Notes: generated by a model from the letters alone, not told the origin. Shown: positions 1 to 5,542, numbered from the stretch's first letter. The stretch is 5,542 nucleotides of DNA from Thermomicrobiaceae bacterium (GCA_025966355.1 JAICWZ010000146.1:1-5542); one strand, 5' to 3'. Numbers and translations: made by a program.

Positions 1-2
1 AC

Positions 3-1526
3 CTACTCTTCATCGTCCTCGGCTTGGTCGTCGGTGGGCTGCTGGCAGCCATCGGTACCTACTTCTATCTGGTTTCGAGCGCGACCTCGAAGATCAGACT
101 CGCGGAAGCAGAAGCCCGCCGAACGATTGACGAAGCCGAGGCACGACGACGCGAATCGGTCCTTGAAGCCAAGGACGAATCGCTCAAAGTACGCGACGAG
201 CTTGAACGAGAGAATCAGCAACGTCGCAAGGAGATCGACCGGCTCGAACGCAGAACGCAACAGAAAGAAGAGCAGATCGATCGCCGTATCGAATCGCTCG
301 ACCGGCGCGAACGGAAGGTGCAAACATCCGAACGCGAACTCGAAGAGATGCGACAGGATCTGTCGCGGATCGAGGAAGAACGCCGGATCGAGTTGGAGCG
401 TGTAGCGCAGCTGACGCTCGACGAGGCACGCACTCAGGTCGTGCAACGGGCGGAAATCGAAATGCGCGATGTCATGAACCGGCAGGTGCGTGAGATCGAA
501 CAGCAGGCGAAGCTCGAAGCGAACCAGCGCGCGCTCAAGATCCTGGCGACGACCATCCAGCGTGTTTCATCCGACTATGTCGCCGAAAACACCGTCTCCG
601 TCGTCCCGCTGCCGACCGACGACATGAAGGGACGAATCATCGGCCGTGAAGGGCGCAATATCCGCTCACTCGAACAGGCGACCGGGGTCGACCTGATCGT
701 CGACGATACGCCCGAAGCGGTGACGCTCTCCTCGTTCGATCCGGTGCGACGCGAGATCGCGCGGCGCTCGCTCGCTAAACTGATCCAGGATGGACGCATC
801 CATCCCGCTCGGATCGAAGAGGTTGTCAACAAGACCCGGCTCGAAGTCGAGCAGATCATCCGCGAAGAAGGAGAGCGTGTCGCCTACGAGGCGAATGTTC
901 AAGGACTTCATCCCGATTTGATCAAACTTCTGGGACGACTCAAATATCGCACCAGCTACGGGCAAAACGTGTTGCAGCACTCACTCGAGGTTTCGCAGAT
1001 TGCTGGTGCACTGGCCGCGGAACTTGGCGCTGACTTCAATGTCTGTAAGACTGCCGCCCTCCTGCACGACATCGGCAAGGCGGTTGATCATGAAGTCGAA
1101 GGTCCGCACGCCCTGATTGGCGCCGATATCGCCCGGCGACTTGGCCGCTCGGCCAAAATCGTTCACGCGATCGCCGCCCATCACGGTGAAGAAGAACCGC
1201 AAACGGTCGAAGCGTTCATCGTCGCGACGGCCGACTCGATCAGCGGCGCCCGTCCCGGCGCCCGGCGCGAGATGGTCGAGACGTATATCAAGCGTCTTGA
1301 AGCGCTGGAAGGCGTGGCCAACTCGTTCGCTGGGGTCGAAAAGGCATACGCCATCCAGGCGGGACGTGAAGTGCGCATCCTGGTACAACCTGAGAAGGTC
1401 GATGACCTGGCGGCGACTCGGCTGGCACGTGATATCGTGCGCAAGATCCAGGAGTCGCTGGAGTATCCGGGCCAGATCAAAGTGACGGTGATTCGCGAGA
1501 CGCGTGTCGTCGATTACGCGCGGTAG
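3..1526 (+). CDS. rny: Ribonuclease Y (5'-truncated by the window edge)
   Basis: Membrane-anchored endoribonuclease that initiates mRNA decay and processing in many bacteria lacking RNase E. The frame is open to the left edge, so the true start lies outside. The first visible codons ([12 protein letters not shown]) are the start of the N-terminal transmembrane helix, and by alignment from memory with the 520-residue Bacillus protein only about ten residues are missing. Counting from the codon at 24: membrane helix to about residue 18; long charged coiled coil about 20-185, rich in Glu, Arg and Gln; KH RNA-binding domain around 195-270 with the GxxG loop GREG at 207-210; HD domain about 310-420 with H319, the H348-D349 pair, H381, H386/H387 and D404 as likely metal ligands; conserved C-terminal tail ending VVDYAR. 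No key residue is missing. The TTG at 24 lies inside the membrane helix and is not the real start. Family assignment is secure. Confidence 0.97.
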   Translation, partial: LLFIVLGLVVGGLLAAIGTYFYLVSSATSKIRLAEAEARRTIDEAEARRRESVLEAKDESLKVRDELERENQQRRKEIDRLERRTQQKEEQIDRRIESLDRRERKVQTSERELEEMRQDLSRIEEERRIELERVAQLTLDEARTQVVQRAEIEMRDVMNRQVREIEQQAKLEANQRALKILATTIQRVSSDYVAENTVSVVPLPTDDMKGRIIGREGRNIRSLEQATGVDLIVDDTPEAVTLSSFDPVRREIARRSLAKLIQDGRIHPARIEEVVNKTRLEVEQIIREEGERVAYEANVQGLHPDLIKLLGRLKYRTSYGQNVLQHSLEVSQIAGALAAELGADFNVCKTAALLHDIGKAVDHEVEGPHALIGADIARRLGRSAKIVHAIAAHHGEEEPQTVEAFIVATADSISGARPGARREMVETYIKRLEALEGVANSFAGVEKAYAIQAGREVRILVQPEKVDDLAATRLARDIVRKIQESLEYPGQIKVTVIRETRVVDYAR

Positions 1527-1554
1527 CACTGTCGAACCAACGAACTGAATGTGA

Positions 1555-1620
1555 AAACACCGGGGTTCGGATGGAATACACCATCCGGCTCCGGTGTTTC
1601 GCTTAATTCGCGCTTTTTTT
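1555..1620 (+). terminator. Intrinsic terminator after rny
   Basis: Two nested perfect stems: an outer 9-bp stem (AAACACCGG at 1555-1563 with CCGGTGTTT at 1591-1599) and an inner 7-bp stem (CGGATGG at 1568-1574 with CCATCCG at 1581-1587), closed by a 6-base loop. A run of seven T lies at 1614-1620, 14 bases beyond the hairpin, while the outer stem itself ends in TTT. It starts 28 bases after the rny stop, which fits transcript termination. The gap between hairpin and T run is longer than in textbook terminators, so efficiency is uncertain. Confidence 0.8.
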
Positions 1621-1653
1621 CCACATCTTATGCGCCGTTCAGCATCTAGATAG

Positions 1654-1683
1654 TTGACGAGCGCTTGAGGCGTGTGGTAACTC
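1654..1683 (+). promoter_or_regulatory. Weak sigma-70-like promoter candidate for spoVS
   Basis: TTGACG at 1654-1659 matches five of six bases of the -35 consensus. The best -10 at a workable distance is poor: TAACTC at 1678-1683 with an 18-base spacer, preceded by TGTGG. It lies downstream of the rny terminator, where a new promoter for spoVS would be expected. It would give a leader of about 260 bases that includes all the complementary segments described here. A second, weaker pair (TTGCTG 1807-1812 and TACTGT 1830-1835, 17-base spacer) cannot be excluded. Confidence 0.3.
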
Positions 1684-1796
1684 TTGCGGGGCTGTCCTGG
1701 TCGGAGCTGGGGCGGTTCGAGACAGCAAGCAGGTCGACGACCAGAACCGATGGCCACTTGCAAGGACATCGCTTGAGCGATGTTTGGTCACCTTGC
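1683..1796 (+). ncRNA. Candidate structured leader or small RNA upstream of spoVS
   Basis: Four sets of complementary segments crowd into about 115 bases. CTTGC (1683-1687) plus TGTC (1693-1696) can pair with GACA (1721-1724) plus GCAAG (1725-1729), with a 5-base bulge. CGGTTC (1713-1718) can pair with GAACCG (1744-1749), enclosing GGTC/GACC (1732-1735 with 1739-1742). ACATCGC (1766-1772) and GCGATGT (1777-1783) form a perfect 7-bp stem with a TTGA loop, extended across a bulge by GCAAGG (1760-1765) with CCTTGC (1791-1796). The first two sets compete in part, so they could be alternatives. I recognise no known RNA family, there is no clear terminator at its end, and GC-rich DNA yields chance stems. 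The call is tentative. Confidence 0.3.
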
Positions 1797-1843
1797 TCGT
1801 CGCATGTTGCTGTTTTCACGCGCGGTATCTACTGTTCGATGGC

Positions 1844-1873
1844 TAGAGCGTTGGAGGTTCGTAGAGCGTAGGA
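1844..1873. repeat. Imperfect 12-base direct repeat in the spoVS leader
   Basis: TAGAGCGTTGGA at 1844-1855 recurs as TAGAGCGTAGGA at 1862-1873, with 11 of 12 bases identical and a period of 18. GTTCG also precedes both copies (1834-1838 and 1857-1861). The layout could be a pair of protein binding sites or the relic of a small duplication. Nothing in the sequence identifies a binding protein. Confidence 0.4.
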
Positions 1874-1919
1874 ATCACAGATACGCACGCATGGGGGCAA
1901 GGAACGTTATTACGAAGGG

Positions 1920-1948
1920 GAGGGCGGTATGTACCGCCTTCATGGAGG
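1920..1948 (+). promoter_or_regulatory. Hairpin next to the spoVS Shine-Dalgarno
   Basis: Bases 1920-1928 pair with 1933-1941 to form a 9-bp stem (one G-U pair) around a 4-base ATGT loop. The strong Shine-Dalgarno GGAGG (1944-1948) starts only 2 bases after the stem, and the ATG follows 6 bases after that. There is no T run, so this is not a terminator. Such a hairpin can stabilise the mRNA 5' end or affect 30S access to the site. Either role is inference. Confidence 0.55.
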
Positions 1949-1954
1949 AGCAGG

Positions 1955-2422
1955 ATGGACCGGTTCTTCAGTAAACTCGACCTGCGGGATATCAAGATCG
2001 ATCCCGACGCGAGCTTTCCGCCAGATGAAGAGGCCTACGACGCTGGCGAACAACAAGTCATTCACACGAACGGAACTGCCAGCAGTAACGGAACGGCCAG
2101 CAGCAACGGCGCGACCGAGCACGGCGTTGAAGCAACCGAAGTTCTGACCGAAGAACGCCGGAGCGAGGTGCTCAAAGTTTCGGCGCGTTCACGCCCGAGC
2201 GCGGTCGCGGGGGCGATCGCGGGCGTTGTTCGGGAGGCTGGTCGGGCGGAAGTCCAGGCTATTGGAGCCGGAGCAACAAACCAGGCCGTCAAGGCGGTCG
2301 CCATCGCGCGTGACTACCTGCTCGAAACGGGCATCGAGGCGATCTGCTTGCCAGCCTTTATCGACGTCCAGATCGACGAAGAAAATCGTACCGCTATCCG
2401 TCTGATTGTTGAGCCTCGCTAA
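1955..2422 (+). CDS. spoVS: SpoVS-family protein with long N-terminal extension
   Basis: 155 residues. Residues 70-155 closely follow the usual 86-residue SpoVS protein, with LKVSA at 73-77, the stretch QAIGAGATNQAVKAVAIAR, and the ending RLIVEPR. In Bacillus SpoVS acts in late sporulation, but the family is widespread in non-sporulating bacteria, and an Alba-like nucleic-acid-binding fold has been proposed. Residues 1-69 are extra: a charged start (MDRFFSKLDLRDIKIDPD), an acidic stretch, then the repeated linker NGTASS at 39-44 and 45-50. The start is well supported by GGAGG (1944-1948) six bases upstream of the ATG. A GTG at 2168 (V72), preceded by GGAG at 2160-2163, could also start a short form of near-canonical length. 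In Bacillus rny, ymdB and spoVS are consecutive; here ymdB is absent between them. The family call is firm; the role in this organism is unknown. Confidence 0.93.
   Translation: MDRFFSKLDLRDIKIDPDASFPPDEEAYDAGEQQVIHTNGTASSNGTASSNGATEHGVEATEVLTEERRSEVLKVSARSRPSAVAGAIAGVVREAGRAEVQAIGAGATNQAVKAVAIARDYLLETGIEAICLPAFIDVQIDEENRTAIRLIVEPR
2069..2113 (+). repeat. 18-base in-frame tandem repeat in the SpoVS linker
   Basis: Two full 18-base units at 2069-2086 and 2087-2104 differ at two positions, and a third copy begins at 2105 and decays after about 5 bases. They encode NGTASS twice, then NGA. The length is a multiple of three, so gain or loss of a unit would keep the reading frame. The small polar residues suggest a flexible linker. 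Confidence 0.75.
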
Positions 2423-2446
2423 CGCTCTGCTCTACGGACGATCCAG

Positions 2447-2476
2447 GCGCTGCCACAACGGGCAGCGCTTTTCGTT
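2447..2476 (+). terminator. Intrinsic terminator after spoVS
   Basis: A perfect 8-bp GC-rich stem (GCGCTGCC at 2447-2454 with GGCAGCGC at 2461-2468) and a 6-base loop are followed at once by TTTTCGTTT. It lies 24 bases after the spoVS stop. With the rny terminator upstream, it makes spoVS a likely single-gene transcript, separated from the PHP gene. Confidence 0.87.
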
Positions 2477-2505
2477 TGCCTGCGACAGGTGAACGCTCGT
2501 ACGGT
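2476..2505 (+). promoter_or_regulatory. Weak promoter candidate for the PHP-yacL-ispDF unit
   Basis: TTGCCT at 2476-2481 and TACGGT at 2500-2505 are 18 bases apart and resemble -35 and -10 boxes only loosely. A promoter is expected between the spoVS terminator and the PHP gene at 2576, and nothing better stands out. A 6-bp hairpin (2521-2526 with 2539-2544) would lie in the resulting leader. Confidence 0.2.
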
Positions 2506-2575
2506 ACGGTTGTGCCCCGACGGCCTTCATCCAAAACGAGGCCGGGCGATTCGATCGGGCGAGAGGTAACGCATC

Positions 2576-3430
2576 ATGACCACCCAGATAAACCGCGGCC
2601 GCTCACATGTCGATCTGCATCTGCATAGCACCGCCTCGGACGGCACGACATCACCATCCGGTGTCGTCGAACTCGCCGCGTCGACCGCGCTCCAGACGAT
2701 CGCACTGACCGATCATGATTCGGCCGCTGGCATCGCCGAGGCGCGAGCGGCCGGCTCCCGACTTGGCGTCGAGGTGATCGCCGGAATCGAAATGAGCACA
2801 TCCGTTGAGCGCGGCGAACTGCATATGCTCGGCTATTTCATCGATCCGGCGAATAGCACGCTCAGCGAACGGCTTGAGCAGTTTCGCGATTCACGCGAGC
2901 GCCGCGCCGAGACGATGGTTGAGCGCCTGCAAGCAGCCGGCGTCCCGATCACGCTCGAGCGGGTGCTTGCTTTTGGGGCCGGCGGAGCGATCGGGCGGCC
3001 GCACGTAGCGCGCGCCCTGGTCGAAGCGGGTCAGGCGACCTCGGTCTCCGACGCCTTCGACCGGTATCTGGTGCCCGGCAGGGTTGGCTATGTGCCGCAT
3101 TTTCGTTTGACGCCGGCTGCCGCGATTGAATTGATTCATGCCGCGAATGGTGTGGCGGTGCTCGCGCACCCCTATTCGACCGGTGCGGTTGAGGCGGTCG
3201 TGGCCGAGCTCGTCGCCGCCGGGCTCGACGGTCTCGAAGTCTTCTACAGCTTGTACAATGACGATCAACAAGCGTTTCTGGCGATGCTTGCCGGCCATCA
3301 CGACCTGGTTCCGACGGGCGGAAGCGACTTCCATGGGACGGGCGAGCGCGAAGGTCACGAGATCGGCTCGGCGAACGTGCCGGACGATACCGTGGACCGC
3401 TTGCGACATGTGGCGGCCGAGCGGCGTTGA
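2576..3430 (+). CDS. PHP-domain phosphoesterase, TrpH/YciV type
   Basis: 284 residues, about the usual length for this family. It is a metal-dependent phosphoesterase with the complete PHP signature: DLHLHS with H15 and H17, D22, the TDHD motif with H47 (45-48), E72 in AGIEMS, H83 in HMLGY, H143 in GRPHVAR, H198 in LAHPYS, and D251 and H253 in GGSDFHG. These should bind the metal cluster. The lineup of motifs, including RPHVAR between the second and third PHP blocks, matches TrpH/YciV. Members of that family are known to hydrolyse 3',5'-nucleoside bisphosphates (pAp) or to act as 5'-3' exoribonuclease (RNase AM) on short RNAs. There is no polymerase domain and no signal peptide, so it is a stand-alone cytoplasmic enzyme. 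The start is supported by GAGAGG (2561-2566), nine bases before the ATG. The yacL-like gene follows after 59 bases without a terminator. Exact substrate is not decidable from sequence. Confidence 0.88.
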   Translation: MTTQINRGRSHVDLHLHSTASDGTTSPSGVVELAASTALQTIALTDHDSAAGIAEARAAGSRLGVEVIAGIEMSTSVERGELHMLGYFIDPANSTLSERLEQFRDSRERRAETMVERLQAAGVPITLERVLAFGAGGAIGRPHVARALVEAGQATSVSDAFDRYLVPGRVGYVPHFRLTPAAAIELIHAANGVAVLAHPYSTGAVEAVVAELVAAGLDGLEVFYSLYNDDQQAFLAMLAGHHDLVPTGGSDFHGTGEREGHEIGSANVPDDTVDRLRHVAAERR

Positions 3431-3476
3431 TCGTGGCAAACCGGCGAGGCGTACCAGACGAGCCGGTCTGATATTC

Positions 3477-3480
3477 GAGG
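3477..3480 (+). promoter_or_regulatory. Shine-Dalgarno that decides the yacL-like start
   Basis: GAGG at 3477-3480 directly abuts an in-frame GTG at 3481, too close to serve it, but lies nine bases before the ATG at 3490. The ATG is therefore preferred. Confidence 0.6.
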
Positions 3481-3489
3481 GTGTCTTCG

Positions 3490-4620
3490 ATGCCTGAGCC
3501 CCAATTGCGGGAACCAAAGCTCAATCCCATTCTCTCCCGCGTGTTGCGCTACACCGGGCTCGTCGTCGGCATCGCCGGAGGCTGGGAACTCGGCTCGTAT
3601 CTGCAACCAAACGACGTATCGAGCGATTTCAAGGGCTACCCGCTCTTTTTCGCGGCCGGCCTTGGCGCGCTCCTCTTTCTCATCACTCCGTACTTTACGG
3701 TCGGCTTTTTCAAGTGGCTGCATCGAGAGATCCGGCGCCTTTCGGCCATCGACCTGATCGCCATCGCGGTGGCGTTCCTGGTCGGCGGCATTGTGTCGGC
3801 GCTCCTCGCCTGGCCGATGTCGCTGCTTCCCGATCCCTACGGTTCCATTCTCCCCGCCGTTGCCGCGATCGTGATCTGCAGTCTCTCGGTGCTGGCGATG
3901 ACCTCGAATAAACGTGAATTTCAGACGCTGATTGGGCTCAATCGCTCCCAGCGACAAAGTAGCCCTCCCATACCCGCGGAGATTACGACGCAGAACGGTG
4001 CGATCGCCGCGCCACGGCACGGCATTCTGCTCGATACGAGCGTCATCATCGACGGGCGGATCGTCGACCTGGCCCAAACCGGGATTCTGATGGTCGAGTT
4101 GGTGGTACCGCATTTTGTTCTGCGCGAGTTGCAGCTTGTCGCCGATTCGCCCGATCCGTCCCGGCGAGATCGCGGGAAGCGCGGACTCGAAGTGCTGGAG
4201 CGGCTACGCCAGGCGCCCGATGTACGGCTCGAAATCAACGAGCTCGATTCGTCCGAAGATAGCGACGTCGATGCGAAGCTGGTGCGAATCGCACGACGGC
4301 ACGATTACTGGATTCTGACCGGCGATTCGAACCTCGAACGCGTGGCGGAGTTGCAGGAAGTTCGCGTAATCAACATTCATCAACTGGCCCACGTGCTGCG
4401 GCCACCGCTCGTCCCTGGCGAACTGATGACACTCAAGATCGTTCAGCCCGGACGAGAGTTCGGCCAGGGCGTCGGTTTCCTGTCGGACGGCACGATGGTG
4501 GTCGTGGAAGCGGGTAAGAGCTTGGTCGGCCAGGACGTCAAGGTTGTCGTGACGCGAACGTTGCAAACCGGGGCCGGACGCATGGCGTTCGCGCAGCTCG
4601 TCGAGGCGGAACCGATTTGA
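3490..4620 (+). CDS. yacL: Membrane PIN/TRAM-domain protein, YacL type
   Basis: 376 residues, close to the roughly 366 of Bacillus YacL, whose function is unknown. Four hydrophobic segments at about 18-38, 50-74, 87-108 and 118-137 should anchor it in the membrane. A polar linker (about 140-175) leads to a cytoplasmic PIN domain with the acidic residues expected of a metal-dependent nuclease: D182 in LLDTS, E213 in VLREL, D261 and D279 in TGDSN. D188 is a further conserved acidic residue. The C-terminal part, from about 308 (VPGE at 308-311), looks like a TRAM domain, a small RNA-binding barrel. RNase activity is inferred from the folds and has not been shown for this protein. In Bacillus yacL lies directly before ispD and ispF, and the same order here supports the assignment. 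The stop TGA shares one base with the ispD ATG. The ATG at 3490 is preferred over the GTG at 3481 because of Shine-Dalgarno spacing. Confidence 0.88.
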   Translation: MPEPQLREPKLNPILSRVLRYTGLVVGIAGGWELGSYLQPNDVSSDFKGYPLFFAAGLGALLFLITPYFTVGFFKWLHREIRRLSAIDLIAIAVAFLVGGIVSALLAWPMSLLPDPYGSILPAVAAIVICSLSVLAMTSNKREFQTLIGLNRSQRQSSPPIPAEITTQNGAIAAPRHGILLDTSVIIDGRIVDLAQTGILMVELVVPHFVLRELQLVADSPDPSRRDRGKRGLEVLERLRQAPDVRLEINELDSSEDSDVDAKLVRIARRHDYWILTGDSNLERVAELQEVRVINIHQLAHVLRPPLVPGELMTLKIVQPGREFGQGVGFLSDGTMVVVEAGKSLVGQDVKVVVTRTLQTGAGRMAFAQLVEAEPI

Positions 4621-5297
4621 TGCAGTGCGGTGCGGTGCTCGTCGCGGCCGGTCGAAGCGCGCGGATGGGCTTCGATAAGCTTCTCGCCACGCTCGATGGC
4701 CGGCCGGTGCTCGCCTATTCACTCGATCTGCTCGCCTCGATGGAGGCGATCTCCCAAATCGTCGTCGTCACGACGCCTGAGAAGCTCGAACGAGTGCGCG
4801 AGCTTGTTGATTCCCGGCTGAATATCCTCGCCCGTCCCGGCGGTAATTCGCGCCAGGAGTCCGTCGAACGAGGCGTCGCGGCGTTATCTCCGGAAGTCAA
4901 TCTGGTGTTGATCCACGACGCGGCGCGCCCGCTGGCAACGGCCGCCATGATGGATAAGGGCGTTCGGCGCGGCGCTGAGACCGGCGCCGCTATCGCTGCC
5001 ATTCCGGTCAGCGACACGATCAAGCTTGTCGCGTCGGATGGCAGCGTGGAGCGGACGCCCGAGCGCGCGCGGCTCTTCGCGGCACAGACTCCCCAGGTTT
5101 TCCGGCGCGATTGGCTGGAAGCGAGCTACGCGCGGCTTCATGCGTGCAACGAGCCGCCATTAATGACCGACGAGGCAAGCTTGCTCGAATGGGCAGGGTA
5201 CCGCGTCCATATCTTCCCCGGTGACGCGCGCAATATAAAGCTGACCAACCCAATCGACCTGACGCTCGCCGAAGCGCTCCTGCGAGCGGCCCCGTGA
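4620..5297 (+). CDS. ispD: 2-C-methyl-D-erythritol 4-phosphate cytidylyltransferase
   Basis: 225 residues, normal for the family. It transfers CMP from CTP to 2-C-methyl-D-erythritol 4-phosphate, the third step of the MEP pathway to isoprenoid precursors, in the cytoplasm. The N-terminal nucleotide-binding loop AAGRSARMG (9-17), with R15 and the following K20 as likely catalytic residues, is intact. So are the GGNSRQESV segment, IHDAARP, the TPQVF stretch, TDEAS, and the C-terminal [14 protein letters not shown] signature. The ATG at 4620 overlaps the last base of the yacL-like stop, implying translational coupling. GAGG at 4603-4606 lies 13 bases upstream, rather far, so coupling may matter more than that site. 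The TTG at 4617 would add only one residue. Its end overlaps ispF by four bases. Assignment is firm. Confidence 0.97.
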   Translation: MQCGAVLVAAGRSARMGFDKLLATLDGRPVLAYSLDLLASMEAISQIVVVTTPEKLERVRELVDSRLNILARPGGNSRQESVERGVAALSPEVNLVLIHDAARPLATAAMMDKGVRRGAETGAAIAAIPVSDTIKLVASDGSVERTPERARLFAAQTPQVFRRDWLEASYARLHACNEPPLMTDEASLLEWAGYRVHIFPGDARNIKLTNPIDLTLAEALLRAAP

Positions 5298-5542
5298 CGC
5301 GGGTCGGCCTCGGCTATGATGTCCATCGGTTCGCGCCCGGACGCCCGCTTGTGCTGGGCGGCATCAACATTCCCTGGTCGCAGGGGCTCGACGGCCATTC
5401 CGATGCCGATGTTTTGACGCATGCAGTCATGGATGCGTTGCTGGGCGCCGCCGGGCTTGGAGATATCGGCGTGCATTTTCCGCCATCCGACGAACAGTGG
5501 CGTGATGCACGCAGCCTCGATTTGCTGGTGATCGTGCGCGAC
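5294..5542 (+). CDS. ispF: 2-C-methyl-D-erythritol 2,4-cyclodiphosphate synthase (3'-truncated by the window edge)
   Basis: The first 83 codons of a protein usually near 157 residues; the frame is open to the right edge. IspF cyclises CDP-methylerythritol 2-phosphate with release of CMP, the fifth MEP-pathway step, as a trimer with one zinc per active site. The start reads [13 protein letters not shown], with zinc ligands D9, H11 and H43 equivalent to D8, H10 and H42 of the E. coli enzyme. [10 protein letters not shown] (31-40) and [11 protein letters not shown] (49-59), followed by HFPPSD (61-66), are strongly conserved family blocks. Translation starts at GTG (5294) inside the ispD stop region, a 4-base GTGA overlap without a strong Shine-Dalgarno, which points to coupling with ispD. 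No sign of damage in the visible part. Confidence 0.96.
   Translation, partial: MTRVGLGYDVHRFAPGRPLVLGGINIPWSQGLDGHSDADVLTHAVMDALLGAAGLGDIGVHFPPSDEQWRDARSLDLLVIVRD

Larger units (their letters stand above)
1527..1954. other. 428-base intergenic region upstream of spoVS
   Basis: No convincing gene lies here. The open frames on the + strand are short (under 70 codons), start at weak codons without a Shine-Dalgarno, and their translations resemble nothing I know. Reading left to right, the region holds the rny terminator, a weak promoter candidate (1654-1683), several complementary segments that can fold into stems (1683-1796), an imperfect 12-base direct repeat (1844-1855 and 1862-1873), and a 9-bp hairpin just before the spoVS ribosome binding site. 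After the terminator about 330 bases remain. This is long for a bacterial 5' leader and leaves room for an untranslated regulatory leader or a small RNA. Confidence 0.7.

Noticed and set aside
24..26. TTG at 24 as start of rny
   Set aside because: The frame continues upstream with hydrophobic residues that complete the expected N-terminal membrane helix, so the gene begins beyond the window.
1714..1723. T-loop-like GGTTCGA suggesting a tRNA or tmRNA end
   Set aside because: There is no acceptor stem, anticodon arm or CCA-type end at the right distances; the bases are better explained as part of the CGGTTC/GAACCG pairing.
981..1769. 262-codon open frame on the - strand
   Set aside because: It lies mostly opposite the conserved HD domain of rny and runs through the rny terminator. 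Its translation matches no family I know, and GC-rich genes often leave long open frames on the opposite strand.
1665..1974. Small + strand open frames in the rny-spoVS gap
   Set aside because: They have no Shine-Dalgarno, overlap one another and the spoVS start, and run through the self-complementary segments. A real small protein cannot be fully excluded.
2521..2544. Hairpin before the PHP gene as a terminator
   Set aside because: Only 6 bp with a 12-base loop and no T run. The terminator at 2447-2476 already serves spoVS.
3481..3489. GTG at 3481 as start of the yacL-like gene
   Set aside because: It directly abuts the only Shine-Dalgarno candidate (3477-3480). The ATG at 3490 has proper spacing.
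2891..3530. Two overlapping - strand open frames of about 200 codons
   Set aside because: They lie opposite the PHP coding region, overlap each other in different frames, and are Arg-rich low-complexity translations without recognisable motifs.
3355..4113. 252-codon open frame on the - strand
   Set aside because: Opposite the end of the PHP gene and the membrane part of the yacL-like gene, both well supported. The translation is Arg/Asp-rich and looks like a mirror frame of coding sequence.

Overview
This GC-rich window carries six genes, all on the + strand and most of them housekeeping: RNase Y (rny, 5' end off the window), a long SpoVS-family protein, a PHP-domain phosphoesterase of the TrpH/YciV type, a membrane-anchored PIN/TRAM protein of the YacL type, IspD, and the first 83 codons of IspF. 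The gene order suggests a Terrabacteria-type bacterium. rny close to spoVS, and a YacL-type PIN/TRAM gene directly before ispD-ispF, are arrangements known from Bacillus and relatives. The high GC, together with SpoVS in a probably non-Firmicute setting, makes a Chloroflexota lineage such as Thermomicrobia my best guess. That placement is inference and was not tested by any search. A spoVS gene does not by itself mean the organism forms endospores.

Layout. Positions 3-1526 hold rny, closed by a long two-part hairpin with a T tract (1555-1620). Positions 1527-1954 are a 428-base gap with no convincing gene. It holds the rny terminator, a weak promoter candidate, a cluster of self-complementary segments (1683-1796), a short imperfect direct repeat, and a 9-bp hairpin ending 2 bases before the spoVS Shine-Dalgarno. 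Positions 1955-2422 encode the SpoVS protein, whose C-terminal 86 residues match the usual full-length family and whose N-terminal 69 residues are an extra low-complexity extension. A clean intrinsic terminator follows (2447-2476). Positions 2576-5542 form what looks like one transcription unit: PHP gene, 59-base gap, yacL-like gene, 1-base overlap, ispD, 4-base overlap, ispF.

How the genes may work together. IspD and IspF are consecutive-pathway enzymes of the MEP route to isoprenoid precursors (steps 3 and 5), and their tight overlaps imply coupled translation. RNase Y, the PHP protein and the PIN/TRAM protein each belong to families with known or proposed nuclease or nucleotide-phosphatase roles, and SpoVS has been proposed to have an Alba-like nucleic-acid-binding fold. 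The left part therefore has an RNA-metabolism flavour, although only RNase Y is firmly assigned. I see no mobile element, CRISPR array, tRNA or rRNA. The least explained parts are the structured spoVS leader and the extended SpoVS N-terminus.
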